DNA from: Thiomicrospira sp.
GTDB taxonomy: Bacteria; Pseudomonadota; Gammaproteobacteria; Thiomicrospirales; Thiomicrospiraceae
Reading direction: 5' to 3'
Assembly: GCA_030826915.1 (NCBI GenBank)
Contig: JAUUDE010000010.1
Coordinates: 1-64,000 of the forward strand
DNA length: 64,000 bases
The translations under genes were made by a program, and so were the position numbers. The first letter of the stretch is position 1, and each line of letters begins with the position of its first letter. A model generated the notes under the pieces. It searched no databases. It was not told where the DNA came from and saw only the letters and a program-made list of their open reading frames with translations. Shown here in pieces: positions 1 through 10,289 of the stretch.

Positions 1-261
1 AGGGACTTTTCCTGCTGCACCTCGACCACGCTTACCTTTACGTCTGCCACCAAAGTAACTTTCATCCGCTTCGACTTCACCTTCGAGCAACTCATGGTGT
101 TCACTATTGTCATGGATCAACTGACGTAAACGTTGAAAATAGTAACTTGCAGTTGTTTTATTTACACCAACAAGGGATGCAGCAGTTCGTGCAGTTGTTC
201 CTGCAACAAACAGTTCTATCAACTTACTTTGCTTATACCAACTAAGTCTACTTTTTCTCAT
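1..261 (-). CDS. IS1595-family (IS1016/ISXO2-like) transposase, N-terminal part, truncated by window edge
   Basis: Reverse-strand translation MRKSRLSWYKQSKLIELFVAGTTARTAASLVGVNKTTASYYFQRLRQLI...EVEADESYFGGRRKGKRGRG; the EADESYFGG motif is typical of IS1595-type DDE transposases. Confidence 0.85.
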   Translation of the reverse strand, partial: MRKSRLSWYKQSKLIELFVAGTTARTAASLVGVNKTTASYYFQRLRQLIHDNSEHHELLEGEVEADESYFGGRRKGKRGRGAAGKVP

Positions 262-301
262 AGCGCCATCTTAGATAATTTTAGTTATCTAGGACAGCCC
301 C
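1..301 (-). mobile_element. IS1595-family insertion sequence, one end visible
   Basis: Transposase start plus outer end reading GGGGCTGTCCTAGATAACTAAAATTATCTAAGATGGCG on the minus strand, consistent with an IS1016-like terminal repeat. Confidence 0.7.
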
Positions 302-485
302 AAAATTAATTTTAGGTAGGGTTAACAAGAAAAAAGAATTGTTAGTGAATGATAATAAGTATTTTCTAATGAATGATAACTTTACTTTATTTGACTTTGG
401 GATGACAAGCCCTTAAATTGTCCCGACTAAATATAAAAGCCCTGTTAAAAAAAGGGTGTTTTTTTCAATAAAACGGAGAGACCTA

Positions 486-2399
486 ATGTCTTTAAATCGC
501 CGCGAATTTCTACACGTAATGTCAATGGCTGCAGCAGCTGGAATGTTACCTGGTACAGCAAACGCAATGTCTGGTGGAGCTGATAAAGCTGCCATAGCAA
601 AGGCTTCTGATGAAATCTATAATCAGCCTATGAAAGGAAAAGTTCGTCTTTTACATATCACAGATACACATGCTCAGTTAAAGCCAATTTATTTCCGTGA
701 ACCTAACGTAAACTTAGGTACAGGTCCTGCATACGGTAAGTTACCTCACGTAGTTGGTACAAAACTATTAAAAGAAATTGGTGTAAAAGAAAATACGCCT
801 TTAGCACATGCATTTACATACCTAAACTTTCAAGAAGCTTCTGAGCAGTATGGAAAAGTAGGTGGTTTCGCACACGTTAAGACTTTACTAGACAAGTTAC
901 GTGAGCAAGCTGGTGGTCAAGCAAATACATTAACTATGGACGGTGGCGATTTGTGGCACGGTTCAGGTACTGCGTTATTTACACGTGGTATGGACATGGT
1001 TGAAGCGTCTAATCTGTTAGGTGTAGACATTATGACTGGTCACTGGGAATTTACTTATCATGAAAATGAAGTTCTTAAGAACATTAATGCGTTTAAAGGT
1101 GAGTTTTTAGCACAAAATATTCGTATTAAAGAAGACTCACTGTTTGGTGACGAATACCTAGATATGGTTGATCAGCACAATGGAACAGGTCTTTACTCTG
1201 AAGATGAAGCTCGTGCATTCAAACCTTACACAGTTAAAATTGTAAACGGTGAGCGTATTGCGGTTGTTGGTCAAGCTTTCCCACGTACAGCTAACGCTAA
1301 CCCACAATCTAACTTCCCAGATTGGTCTTTCGGTCTTCGTGAAGATGCACTACAAGAGTTGGTTGATGGTATCCGTGAAAAAGAGAAAGTAGCAGCGATA
1401 GTTATGATTTCTCACAACGGTATGGATGTGGATATCAAGATGGCTTCTAGAATTAATGGTATTGATGCTATCTTTGGTGGTCATACTCATGATGGTATTG
1501 CAAAAACAACACCTGTTAAAACACCTGAAGGTGGTGTATGTCACGTAACAAACGCTGGTTCTAATGGTAAGTTTGTTGGTGTAATGGATTTAGATATCGT
1601 TAAAGGTAAGTTAAAAGGTGTTGACTATAAGTTACTACCAGTATTCTCTAACGTATTAGCTGCTGATGCAGAAGTTCAAACTTTCATAGATCATTTATAC
1701 ACTAAAAAATATGATGAGAACATCATTGAGTCACGTAACCCTGATCGTTATGTAAACAAAGACCGTTTAGGAAAGACCTATGGCGAAATTCTAAATGAAG
1801 AATTGGCTGTAGCTGAAGATACACTATACCGTCGTGGTAATTTCATGGGTACATGGGATCAGATTATTGTAAACTCTTTACGCGAAGAGCACGATACTCA
1901 AATTGCTATGTCTGCTGGTGTTCGTTGGGGTACTTCCGTACTAGCTGGTGAAATGATTACTATGGAACGTGTTATGGATGAAACATCCATGACTTACGGT
2001 GAAACATACAAGTCGGAAGTAACTGGTGCGGCAATGAAAGATATCCTAGAGGGTATCTGTGAAAACCTATTCCAAAAAGACCCATACCTACAGTCTGGTG
2101 GTGATATGGTTCGTCTTGGTGGTATGGATTACACATGTGAACCAAACGGTAAGTTTGGTAGTCGTATCTCTGATATGCGTCTCGATGACGGTACACCTTT
2201 AGAAGCAAGTAAAACTTATACTGTTGCCGGTTGGGCTCAGGTTGAAGCTGTGGGCGAAGGTCGCTTAATGTGGGATGTTGCTGCAGATTATCTACGTAAT
2301 CATAAAAGCTCTACTAAGCTTAAGAAGGTTAATCATCCTAAGCTTAAAGGTGTTAAAAACAACCCAGGTATCGAAGCATACCCTGGTGAGTTAGCTTAA
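486..2399 (+). CDS. soxB: Thiosulfohydrolase SoxB
   Basis: MSLNRREFLHVMSMAAAAGMLPG Tat-like leader; metallophosphatase/5'-nucleotidase motifs HITDTHAQLKP, DGGDLWHGSG, GGHTHDG; SoxB-type length. Confidence 0.93.
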   Translation: MSLNRREFLHVMSMAAAAGMLPGTANAMSGGADKAAIAKASDEIYNQPMKGKVRLLHITDTHAQLKPIYFREPNVNLGTGPAYGKLPHVVGTKLLKEIGVKENTPLAHAFTYLNFQEASEQYGKVGGFAHVKTLLDKLREQAGGQANTLTMDGGDLWHGSGTALFTRGMDMVEASNLLGVDIMTGHWEFTYHENEVLKNINAFKGEFLAQNIRIKEDSLFGDEYLDMVDQHNGTGLYSEDEARAFKPYTVKIVNGERIAVVGQAFPRTANANPQSNFPDWSFGLREDALQELVDGIREKEKVAAIVMISHNGMDVDIKMASRINGIDAIFGGHTHDGIAKTTPVKTPEGGVCHVTNAGSNGKFVGVMDLDIVKGKLKGVDYKLLPVFSNVLAADAEVQTFIDHLYTKKYDENIIESRNPDRYVNKDRLGKTYGEILNEELAVAEDTLYRRGNFMGTWDQIIVNSLREEHDTQIAMSAGVRWGTSVLAGEMITMERVMDETSMTYGETYKSEVTGAAMKDILEGICENLFQKDPYLQSGGDMVRLGGMDYTCEPNGKFGSRISDMRLDDGTPLEASKTYTVAGWAQVEAVGEGRLMWDVAADYLRNHKSSTKLKKVNHPKLKGVKNNPGIEAYPGELA

Positions 2400-2426
2400 T
2401 TCGTTAAGTAGGTTAACACCCAATGA

Positions 2427-2455
2427 AAAGCCGGCTATAAGCCGGCTTTTTTGTG
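2427..2455 (+). terminator. Rho-independent terminator after soxB
   Basis: AAGCCGGCTataAGCCGGCTTTTTT hairpin with T tract. Confidence 0.85.
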
Positions 2456-2591
2456 TCTAAAATTTAACTCAAAGACCGTGGGTATTGTTTGTAGTTTATT
2501 AGCTGTTGATTGGATGAAAATGAATGAAACTTAAGTTATAAGGTTTATCTTACCTTGAACTTCTTAATGTTTAACCAGGCCTGGTTAGGTG

Positions 2592-3062
2592 TTATAGCTT
2601 GCAGAGTTGCTTGTTTATTCTATGTAGGGCAATGTTATTGCCTCTTAAATCTTCATATTGCACAATGACAACCTTGTCTAAGCCGTGGCTTTGAATAGTG
2701 TAAAACAAGTCTGTTTTACAGTAGCTGTTTATAATATCCAAAGTAAAACTATTCTGAAAATTAATTCCATTTACTCGGCCTGCCGTTTCAGCAATCCCTT
2801 CAATCATATTGCTATACGAAGTCTTTGGATCATGTGTTACTTGTACAATAATCTGTTTGTTTTTTTGTATGGTTGAAACGTGTTTGATACCTTTAAAGTT
2901 ATAACTATGTAGTTGTGACTTTAAGGTGCTGTTTAGATTATTTACAAAGCTATAAACTGTGTTGTGTGTGTTCTTTTCAATGTCACTATTATTTTTAGCA
3001 ACAGTAGTTAAGGGAAGAGTAGCTAAGCAAATAAGAAATAGTTTTTTTAATGTGGGTTTCAT
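2592..3062 (-). CDS. Small secreted hypothetical protein
   Basis: 156-aa ORF with N-terminal signal peptide (MKPTLKKLFLICLATLPLTTVAK); no family recognised. Confidence 0.55.
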   Translation of the reverse strand: MKPTLKKLFLICLATLPLTTVAKNNSDIEKNTHNTVYSFVNNLNSTLKSQLHSYNFKGIKHVSTIQKNKQIIVQVTHDPKTSYSNMIEGIAETAGRVNGINFQNSFTLDIINSYCKTDLFYTIQSHGLDKVVIVQYEDLRGNNIALHRINKQLCKL

Positions 3063-3248
3063 TCTAATGAGTATAAGTGATTAATTTGATTCTGATTATA
3101 GAGTGAATCTGCAAAGAATTGTATATAAAAATACATACTTAATACTTTCGTAATATTTATGAAAAAAGTGATGGTGAGTTTAAGGCTGGTGAGAGATTTG
3201 CTCTCCAAGAGGTTAGGAGAGCAGCTTGAGAAATGATTTAGTAAAGTG

Positions 3249-3737
3249 CTATTGTACTTTTAAATAAGAGTAACCTTCACTTTGTAAAATAGCGATTTTA
3301 GCCACACCAGATGGTGCAAACTGAATGCCTTTGTAGACCTTTTCTTGAGGTAGACCCACTTCATCACGTGTTTTATCACAAAGATGTACCTGAACACCTC
3401 GAACATCAATTAATGCATCTAAACGACCTTTAAGCTCAGCACGACGATCTAATAAAGCTTTATCCGCTTCATAAGGTGTGCCTTTAAGATTATCATCGGT
3501 GGTAAAACGTAAACCGTACCCTACGAATACTAAATGTACCTCAGGCTCCATTAATTCAGATTCATAAAAGTTCATGATATTGTTAATAGAGGTTAGCGTG
3601 GCTGAGTAGCGAGTTGGGTCTTTAAAGTCTACGTGGTAAACCACTTTTGCACCATCATCCGCAGCCTGGGCGAGAGGGAAGGCAAAAATATTCGCTAAAA
3701 AGAGTACCAGTGTCAGTTTTTTAAATAATGCTTTCAT
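3249..3737 (-). CDS. Periplasmic DsrE/DsrF-like family protein
   Basis: Signal peptide plus KVVYHVDFKDPTRYSATLTSINNIMNFYE..., typical of secreted DsrE-like proteins of sulfur oxidisers. Confidence 0.7.
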   Translation of the reverse strand: MKALFKKLTLVLFLANIFAFPLAQAADDGAKVVYHVDFKDPTRYSATLTSINNIMNFYESELMEPEVHLVFVGYGLRFTTDDNLKGTPYEADKALLDRRAELKGRLDALIDVRGVQVHLCDKTRDEVGLPQEKVYKGIQFAPSGVAKIAILQSEGYSYLKVQ

Positions 3738-3758
3738 AATAGGTTCCTAGTTCGTTGA

Positions 3759-4670
3759 CTACATTATACGAGTAATGTCGCGTGTACCTTCTGCAGATTG
3801 AATTGCTTCATTAACCCGTTTAAAGAGAGTATGGCTGTCCTCTTCATTGTTGCGAAGTTCTGTTACTCCGGCATGACTGGTTAAACAGGTTGTTTGTTCA
3901 TCATCCAGTTTAATGGTTTGAGCGGCAATGGTTTCTTGAGCAAGTTTAGCAATACGAAAACCATCTACAGCTTTTACTTCAGGCAAAACAATCATAAATT
4001 GATCACAGCTTAAACGACCAATATAGCCTAGGTCTTTCACTACGTTTTGAATTGCGTGAGCCGCCGTTAAGATGGCTTTATCGCCCATTTCATGGCCGAA
4101 GCCATCGGTAATGCGTTTAAAGCAATCTAGATTGATTTTGGCTAGTGATAATGCTTGGTTATTCAAACGGGCTTTATTAAGCTCTTCATCAACAAGGTCT
4201 AAAAAGAAATCACGATTGTACAGGCCTGTTAAAGGGTCGGTTGATGAAAGGTGCTCAATTTGCTCTTCCATGTGTTTACGGCTTGTAATGTTAATGGCCA
4301 GCCAGATAACGGCTGGTTGATCATATGTGCCATCAGTAACAGGGTAGATACGAGCTTCATACCACTGTCCCCCTTTAGGGCCTTCTTCAACGCCTTCCAC
4401 TTCACTGTTAGCCAGTTGATACTCAATTTCTTGCAGTTGGCCAGAAGCAATGGCTCGTTTTACCACTTTTAGAAAGCGATTAGCCATTTGCTCGGGCAAT
4501 ACTTCTTGGTAAGTTTTTCCGATTAGACTTGAACCGTCCGCATATAGATTACGTGCTTGACCACCAACGATATCTAAATAGGTGCCATCTTGTCCCATTA
4601 CAAAAATAGGGTCGGGCATTGCATTGGCAATAGCTTCCAGATGTGAGGCAGTAGTATGAATTTCAGTCAT
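3759..4670 (-). CDS. PAS-GGDEF-like signalling protein
   Basis: N-terminal PAS-like segment, then STDPLTGLYNRDFFLDLVDEE and LARISQD-like C-terminal GGDEF fold; active-site loop reads LSCDQF rather than GGDEF, so probably degenerate. Confidence 0.75.
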   Translation of the reverse strand: MTEIHTTASHLEAIANAMPDPIFVMGQDGTYLDIVGGQARNLYADGSSLIGKTYQEVLPEQMANRFLKVVKRAIASGQLQEIEYQLANSEVEGVEEGPKGGQWYEARIYPVTDGTYDQPAVIWLAINITSRKHMEEQIEHLSSTDPLTGLYNRDFFLDLVDEELNKARLNNQALSLAKINLDCFKRITDGFGHEMGDKAILTAAHAIQNVVKDLGYIGRLSCDQFMIVLPEVKAVDGFRIAKLAQETIAAQTIKLDDEQTTCLTSHAGVTELRNNEEDSHTLFKRVNEAIQSAEGTRDITRIM

Positions 4671-4673
4671 GCT

Positions 4674-6344
4674 TTAGTCCTTTGAAATAGGCTTGTATTT
4701 AATTCTATGAGGTTGAGCCGCTTCTGCACCTTTACGGCGTTTTAAATCTTCTTCATAGTCGGAGAAGTTACCTTCAAACCACTCTACATGTGAATCACCT
4801 TCAAATGCAAGCATGTGTGTTGCGATTCGGTCTAGGAACCAGCGGTCATGAGAGATAACAACCGCGCAGCCAGCAAACTCAAGTAAGGCTTCTTCAAGAG
4901 CACGTAAAGTTTCTACATCTAGGTCATTGGTAGGTTCATCAAGCAGTAATAGGTTACCGCCACTTCTTAAGGTTTTGGCTAAGTGAACACGGTTGCGTTC
5001 TCCACCAGAAAGGGTACCAATTTTTTTCTGTTGGTCGCCGCCTTTAAAGTTAAAACGACTGCAGTATGCGCGTGAGTTAACTTCAGTGTTGCCAACCATG
5101 AAAACTTCATCGCCTTCAGAAATTTCTTCCCAGATAGATTTGTTGTCGTCTAGTGCATCACGGCTCTGGTCTACATAAGATAATTGAACGGTTTCACCGA
5201 ATTCAATCGTACCTGAATCAGGTTGCTCCTGACCAGTTAGCATTTTGAAGAGGGTCGATTTACCAGCACCGTTAGCACCGATAATCCCAACAATGCCACC
5301 TTGTGGTAAACGGAAATTTAGGTCATCTATTAATAAACGGTCTCCAAAACCTTTCGATACATGGTTTACTTCAATGACTTTTTCACCTAGGCGTTCAGCA
5401 ACGGGAATAAAGATTTCGCTGGTTTCATTACGTTTTTGGGTTTCTTGACTGCTTAGTTCTTCAAAACGTGCCATACGCGCTTTTGATTTAGCATGACGAC
5501 CTTTAGCATTAGAACGTACCCATTCCAATTCGTTTTTAATGGTTTTCATGCGTGCCGCTTCAGATTTAGACTCTTGTTCTAAACGTTTCTCTTTTTGTTC
5601 TAGCCATGAAGAGTAGTTGCCTTCGTAAGGAATTCCTTCACCACGGTCAAGCTCCAAAATCCATTGCGCGGCATTATCTAAGAAGTATCTATCGTGAGTA
5701 ATGGCAACAACGGTTCCTGAGAAATCTAATAAGAAACGTTCTAACCAAGCAATCGATTCGGCATCCAAATGGTTGGTAGGTTCGTCTAAAAGCAGCATGT
5801 CTGGTTTTTCCAGTAAAAGCTTACACAAAGCAACGCGACGTTTTTCACCACCAGATAGAACGGTAACATCGGTATCCCAGTCTGGTAATCGAAGTGCATC
5901 TGCGGCAATTTCTAAAGTACGTTCAATATTGTGACCGTCTTTGGCTTGAATAATGTCTTCAATTTCCGCCTGTTTTTTCGCTAAGGCATCAAAGTCGGCA
6001 TCTGGTTCTGCATAAGCCGCATAAACGGCATCGAGTTCAGCAAGTGCATCTTTTACTTCTGATACGGCTTCTTCAATATTGCCTCGGACGGTTTTTGATT
6101 CATCAAGTTGTGGCTCTTGTGCTAAATAACCAATTTTAATACCAGGCTGTGGGCGTGCTTCACCGATAATATCGGTATCTAGGCCTGCCATAATTTTTAG
6201 AAGTGTTGATTTACCAGAACCGTTTAAGCCTAAAACGCCAATTTTAGCGCCGGGGAAAAATGATAAAGAGATATCTTTTAATATGTGTCTATTGGGTGGA
6301 ACCACTTTTCCAACACGATTCATGGTGTAAACAAACTGAGCCAT
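4674..6344 (-). CDS. ettA: Energy-dependent translational throttle protein EttA (ABC-F)
   Basis: Two ABC ATPase domains (GLNGSGKST, GANGAGKST; LSGGE signatures), MAQFVYTMNRVGKVVPPNRHILKDISLSFFPGAKIG start. Confidence 0.93.
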   Translation of the reverse strand: MAQFVYTMNRVGKVVPPNRHILKDISLSFFPGAKIGVLGLNGSGKSTLLKIMAGLDTDIIGEARPQPGIKIGYLAQEPQLDESKTVRGNIEEAVSEVKDALAELDAVYAAYAEPDADFDALAKKQAEIEDIIQAKDGHNIERTLEIAADALRLPDWDTDVTVLSGGEKRRVALCKLLLEKPDMLLLDEPTNHLDAESIAWLERFLLDFSGTVVAITHDRYFLDNAAQWILELDRGEGIPYEGNYSSWLEQKEKRLEQESKSEAARMKTIKNELEWVRSNAKGRHAKSKARMARFEELSSQETQKRNETSEIFIPVAERLGEKVIEVNHVSKGFGDRLLIDDLNFRLPQGGIVGIIGANGAGKSTLFKMLTGQEQPDSGTIEFGETVQLSYVDQSRDALDDNKSIWEEISEGDEVFMVGNTEVNSRAYCSRFNFKGGDQQKKIGTLSGGERNRVHLAKTLRSGGNLLLLDEPTNDLDVETLRALEEALLEFAGCAVVISHDRWFLDRIATHMLAFEGDSHVEWFEGNFSDYEEDLKRRKGAEAAQPHRIKYKPISKD

Positions 6345-6561
6345 TTATTTTCCTAACTATGTTTAATTTTAAATATCGATAAGTTTAATTTAAGAAACTT
6401 TACCTAAAAAAGAGGGGGATATAAAGCATTAAATCATCAATGCTCAAACAGATGTACCATATATAGTATTGTTCTGAATAATACATTTGGCTATTTGGAG
6501 TAAAACAGGTAGAATTCTATTCTTTGAAATATTCAATTTTTTGGAACGGAGAGCCGCAACA

Positions 6562-7833
6562 ATGTTTACAAAATCCATGACTATCGCAGGTTACGATGAT
6601 TTAATTGCTGATGCGATTAAAAACGAAGAAAATCGTCAAGAATCTCACATTGAGTTAATCGCATCTGAAAACTATACTAGTCCACGTGTAATGGAGGCTC
6701 AAGGCTCTTATTTTACAAATAAGTATGCAGAAGGTTATCCTGGTAAACGTTACTATGGTGGTTGTGAGTTTGCTGATATTGTTGAACAAGCGGCAATTGA
6801 CCGAGCGAAAGAATTATATGGTGCGGACTACGCAAATGTTCAGCCTCACTCTGGTTCACAGGCTAATGCAGCGGTGTATATGGCATTACTAAACCCTGGG
6901 GATACTGTTTTGGGTATGAGTCTAGCGCACGGTGGTCATCTAACACACGGCTCTCACGTAAGCTTCTCAGGTAAAATTTACAATGCGGTTCAGTACGGTA
7001 TTGACCCTGTTTCAGGCCAGATTGACTATGATGAAGTGCAAGCTTTAGCTAACGAACACAAGCCTAAGATGATCATTGCTGGGTTCTCTGCTTATTCGCA
7101 AGTAGTAGACTGGGCTAAGTTCCGTGAAATTGCAGATTCAGTAGGCGCTTATCTGTTTGTGGATATGGCGCATGTATCTGGTTTGATTGCAGGTGGTGTA
7201 TATCCAAGCCCTATCCCTCATGCACATGTTGTTACTACAACCACTCACAAAACCTTACGTGGACCACGTGGTGGACTGATTCTTTCTAAAGGCAATGAAG
7301 AGCTAGAGAAAAAATTAAACTCGGCGATTTTTCCTGGTGGCCAAGGTGGTCCTTTAGTTCATGTAATGGCAGCGAAAGCGATTGCCTTTAAAGAGTGTCT
7401 AGAACCTTCTTGGAAAACTTACTGTGAAAATGTGGTTAAGAATGCTCAGGCTATGGCAAAAGTATTTATGTCTCGTGGTTGTGATGTTGTTTCTGGCGGA
7501 ACAGAAAACCACTTGTTCTTAGTTAGCTTGATTGAAAAAGGTCTAACAGGTAAGTTGGTTGATGCCGCGCTAGACGCCGCACACATCACCATCAATAAAA
7601 ACTCAGTGCCAAATGACCCAATGTCTCCATTTGTAACAAGTGGTATTCGTGTTGGTACTGCGGCAGCAACAACACGTGATTTTAATGAAGAAGATTGCAC
7701 AAATCTTGCAACGTGGATGTGTGATGTCATTGATGCATGTGATCAAGAGAGTGAAACTTGGGATAAAGCAGTGGTTGCAGATGTTCGTGATAAAGTATCT
7801 GCTTTATGTAAAGCAAAACCTGTTTATAAATAA
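6562..7833 (+). CDS. glyA: Serine hydroxymethyltransferase
   Basis: [56 protein letters not shown]; start placed at [13 protein letters not shown]. Confidence 0.96.
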   Translation: MFTKSMTIAGYDDLIADAIKNEENRQESHIELIASENYTSPRVMEAQGSYFTNKYAEGYPGKRYYGGCEFADIVEQAAIDRAKELYGADYANVQPHSGSQANAAVYMALLNPGDTVLGMSLAHGGHLTHGSHVSFSGKIYNAVQYGIDPVSGQIDYDEVQALANEHKPKMIIAGFSAYSQVVDWAKFREIADSVGAYLFVDMAHVSGLIAGGVYPSPIPHAHVVTTTTHKTLRGPRGGLILSKGNEELEKKLNSAIFPGGQGGPLVHVMAAKAIAFKECLEPSWKTYCENVVKNAQAMAKVFMSRGCDVVSGGTENHLFLVSLIEKGLTGKLVDAALDAAHITINKNSVPNDPMSPFVTSGIRVGTAAATTRDFNEEDCTNLATWMCDVIDACDQESETWDKAVVADVRDKVSALCKAKPVYK

Positions 7834-7896
7834 TACATAATTGCTTCGATTTTGTTAGTAAAGTCGAATAGTAAATGTTTCTGATTTGAGCAGTTT

Positions 7897-7926
7897 AAAA
7901 AACCACCAGGCCTGGTGGTTTTTTGG
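7897..7926 (+). terminator. Terminator hairpin that is a 28-bp perfect palindrome centred on CAGGCCTG
   Basis: AAAAAACCACCAGGCCTGGTGGTTTTTT at 7897-7924. Confidence 0.75.
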
Positions 7927-7998
7927 TATTTAAAATTTAGAAAAATCTTAATTTTTTATTAATGTATAAATTATTAATCATAGAAAGGGAGTATTTCT

Positions 7999-8463
7999 AT
8001 GCACTGTCCATTTTGTAATGCTTCGGATACAAAAGTGATTGATTCACGTTTAGCGACAGAGGGTGTGCAAGTACGCCGTCGTAGAGAGTGTATTCAATGC
8101 TCGGAACGCTTTACAACTTATGAATCAGCCGAGTTGGCTTTGCCAAGAGTGGTTAAAAGTGATGGTAATCGTGAAAAATTTGATGAGAGCAAAATTCGTA
8201 AAGGTCTGATTAAAGCGTTAGAGAAACGCCCAGTTTCCAGTGATGCGATTGACCAAGTGGCGAGTCAAATCACCAAACGACTTATGTCTGAAGGTGTTCG
8301 AGAGATTCCTTCTTCACAGCTAGGTGAATGGGTGATGGATGCGTTACGCGATCTAGACCAAGTGGCGTATGTGCGTTTTGCTTCGGTTTATCGATCATTT
8401 CAAGATGTAAATGCTTTTAGAGAAGAGATTGAGCGTTTAGTTAAAGTCACTACGGCTAAGTAA
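7999..8463 (+). CDS. nrdR: Transcriptional repressor NrdR
   Basis: [42 protein letters not shown] zinc ribbon/ATP-cone. Confidence 0.97.
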   Translation: MHCPFCNASDTKVIDSRLATEGVQVRRRRECIQCSERFTTYESAELALPRVVKSDGNREKFDESKIRKGLIKALEKRPVSSDAIDQVASQITKRLMSEGVREIPSSQLGEWVMDALRDLDQVAYVRFASVYRSFQDVNAFREEIERLVKVTTAK

Positions 8464-8485
8464 TGACTTTTTTAAGGAGTAGTTT

Positions 8486-9634
8486 TTGTCTTTAACTCAA
8501 TTTTCACAAGACGACGTTACCTATATGCACCAAGCCATTGATTTGGCTAGAAAGGGTATCTATTCCACAAAACCAAATCCAGCTGTAGGCTGTGTTTTAG
8601 TTAAAAATAACCAAGTGGTTGGACAGGGTTGGCACCAAAAAGCCGGTCAACCTCATGCCGAGCGTATTGCTCTAGCCGAAGCGGGAAATAATGCAGAGGG
8701 AGCTACTGCTTACGTTACTTTAGAGCCATGTTCTCATTTTGGCAGAACTCCACCTTGTGCGGACGGTTTGATTGAAGCTAAAGTGGCTAAGGTTGTGGTT
8801 GCTATGAAAGACCCAAATCCGTTGGTTGCAGGCCAAGGAATTGAGCGTATACGTAATGCTGGTATTGAGGTGATTATTGGTGTTTTAGAAGAAGAAGCAA
8901 AAAACATCAATCCTGGATTTATTAGAAAAATGGAAAGGCAGTTACCTTTTGTAAGGTTGAAAATGGCCAGTAGTTTAGATGGCAGAACGGCTATGGAAAA
9001 TGGTGAAAGCCATTGGGTTACTGGAGCGGAATCTCGTTTAGAAGTTCACAAAATGCGTGCTCGCTGCGGGGCTTTAATTACTGGAATTGGAACTGTTCTT
9101 GTGGATGATCCAAGTCTAACCGTGCGTTTGTCAGATGAACAATTAGCAGAATTGAATTTAACGCAAGACAATTGTCATCCAATAAGAGTGGTATTAGATT
9201 CAAATCTAAGTATGCCTCTTGATGCCAAAATGTTAGCTTTGCCTGGAAAAACCATTTTAATGACATCGTCTGAAACTGTTGAAAGATGCTCAGAGATTGT
9301 TGAAGAGCTTCATCATAAAGGCGTTGAGATAGTTGCAGTTGCCGCTGATGAAGATCGTTTAGATATTGAATCTGTATTGCGTTACTTAGCCTCAGAAGAG
9401 CAAGTTAACGATGTTATGGTCGAATCGGGTGCAATTTTAGCAGGAGCATTTATTCAATCAGGCCTGGTTAATGAATTACACTGTTTTATTGCGCCGTCGT
9501 TAATGGGGCACGATGCAAAACCTATGTTTGTTCTACCGGGACTTGATTCAATGGATAAAAAACTGAATTTTACAATTCAATCTATGGATCGTTTTGGTGA
9601 TGATGCACGATTAATACTGGTACCGAAGGAATAA
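8486..9634 (+). CDS. ribD: Riboflavin biosynthesis deaminase/reductase RibD
   Basis: MHQAIDLARKGIYSTKPNPAVGCVLV, HAERIAL, LEPCSHFGRTPPC; TTG start. Confidence 0.95.
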   Translation: MSLTQFSQDDVTYMHQAIDLARKGIYSTKPNPAVGCVLVKNNQVVGQGWHQKAGQPHAERIALAEAGNNAEGATAYVTLEPCSHFGRTPPCADGLIEAKVAKVVVAMKDPNPLVAGQGIERIRNAGIEVIIGVLEEEAKNINPGFIRKMERQLPFVRLKMASSLDGRTAMENGESHWVTGAESRLEVHKMRARCGALITGIGTVLVDDPSLTVRLSDEQLAELNLTQDNCHPIRVVLDSNLSMPLDAKMLALPGKTILMTSSETVERCSEIVEELHHKGVEIVAVAADEDRLDIESVLRYLASEEQVNDVMVESGAILAGAFIQSGLVNELHCFIAPSLMGHDAKPMFVLPGLDSMDKKLNFTIQSMDRFGDDARLILVPKE

Positions 9635-9637
9635 AGA

Positions 9638-10288
9638 ATGTTTACTGGAATTATCCAAGCAGAAGGTTCAATCTCAAAGATTGAGCCAAATAATGGCGAC
9701 TGGAAAGTAACCATTAATGTTGGCAAATTAGATATGGGTGATGTGCAAATTGGTGACAGTATTGCAGCCAATGGTATTTGTTTAACGGCAATTGAATTTA
9801 CTGAACACTACTATGTTGCTGATGTTTCTGGTGAAACTCTTAAAGTGACCAATGCAGGAGATTGGCAAGCTGGCACACCCGTTAATTTAGAAAAAGCGTT
9901 AACCCTTCAAGACCGCTTAGGTGGTCACTTAGTAAGTGGACATGTAGATGGCGTAGGATACGTTAAGTCTATTTCGCAAGATGCACGTTCATGGCGTTAT
10001 GAGGTAGAGGCGCCAATTGAAATTTGTAAATATATTGCAGCTAAAGGCTCTATTTGCATTAACGGAATCAGTCTCACTGTTAATGAAGTCAAAAATTGTG
10101 TGTTTGGCGTTAATATAGTGCCTCATACGCGACAAGAAACAACAATTAAGCATTTAGATGAAGGTTCACGTGTGAACCTAGAGGTGGATTTGCTTGCTCG
10201 CTACTTAGAGCGCATGATGACTGCTCCACCCTCAAAAGAAAACAGTACAATAACCCCAGAATTTTTAGCAGAGAACGGATTTAAATAA
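9638..10288 (+). CDS. ribE: Riboflavin synthase alpha subunit
   Basis: MFTGIIQAEGSI...GLGGHLVSGHVDGVG duplicated lumazine-binding domains. Confidence 0.95.
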   Translation: MFTGIIQAEGSISKIEPNNGDWKVTINVGKLDMGDVQIGDSIAANGICLTAIEFTEHYYVADVSGETLKVTNAGDWQAGTPVNLEKALTLQDRLGGHLVSGHVDGVGYVKSISQDARSWRYEVEAPIEICKYIAAKGSICINGISLTVNEVKNCVFGVNIVPHTRQETTIKHLDEGSRVNLEVDLLARYLERMMTAPPSKENSTITPEFLAENGFK

Positions 10289-10289
10289 G

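Noticed and set aside
1350-1544. Small antisense ORFs (60-98 aa) in most core genes of the ORF track
   Set aside because: Antisense or out-of-frame to strongly recognised CDSs with no independent coding evidence.
3195-3225. GCTCTCC...GGAGAGC hairpin downstream of the DsrE-like gene
   Set aside because: Stem of 7 bp without a T tract on either strand; not enough to call a terminator or regulatory RNA.
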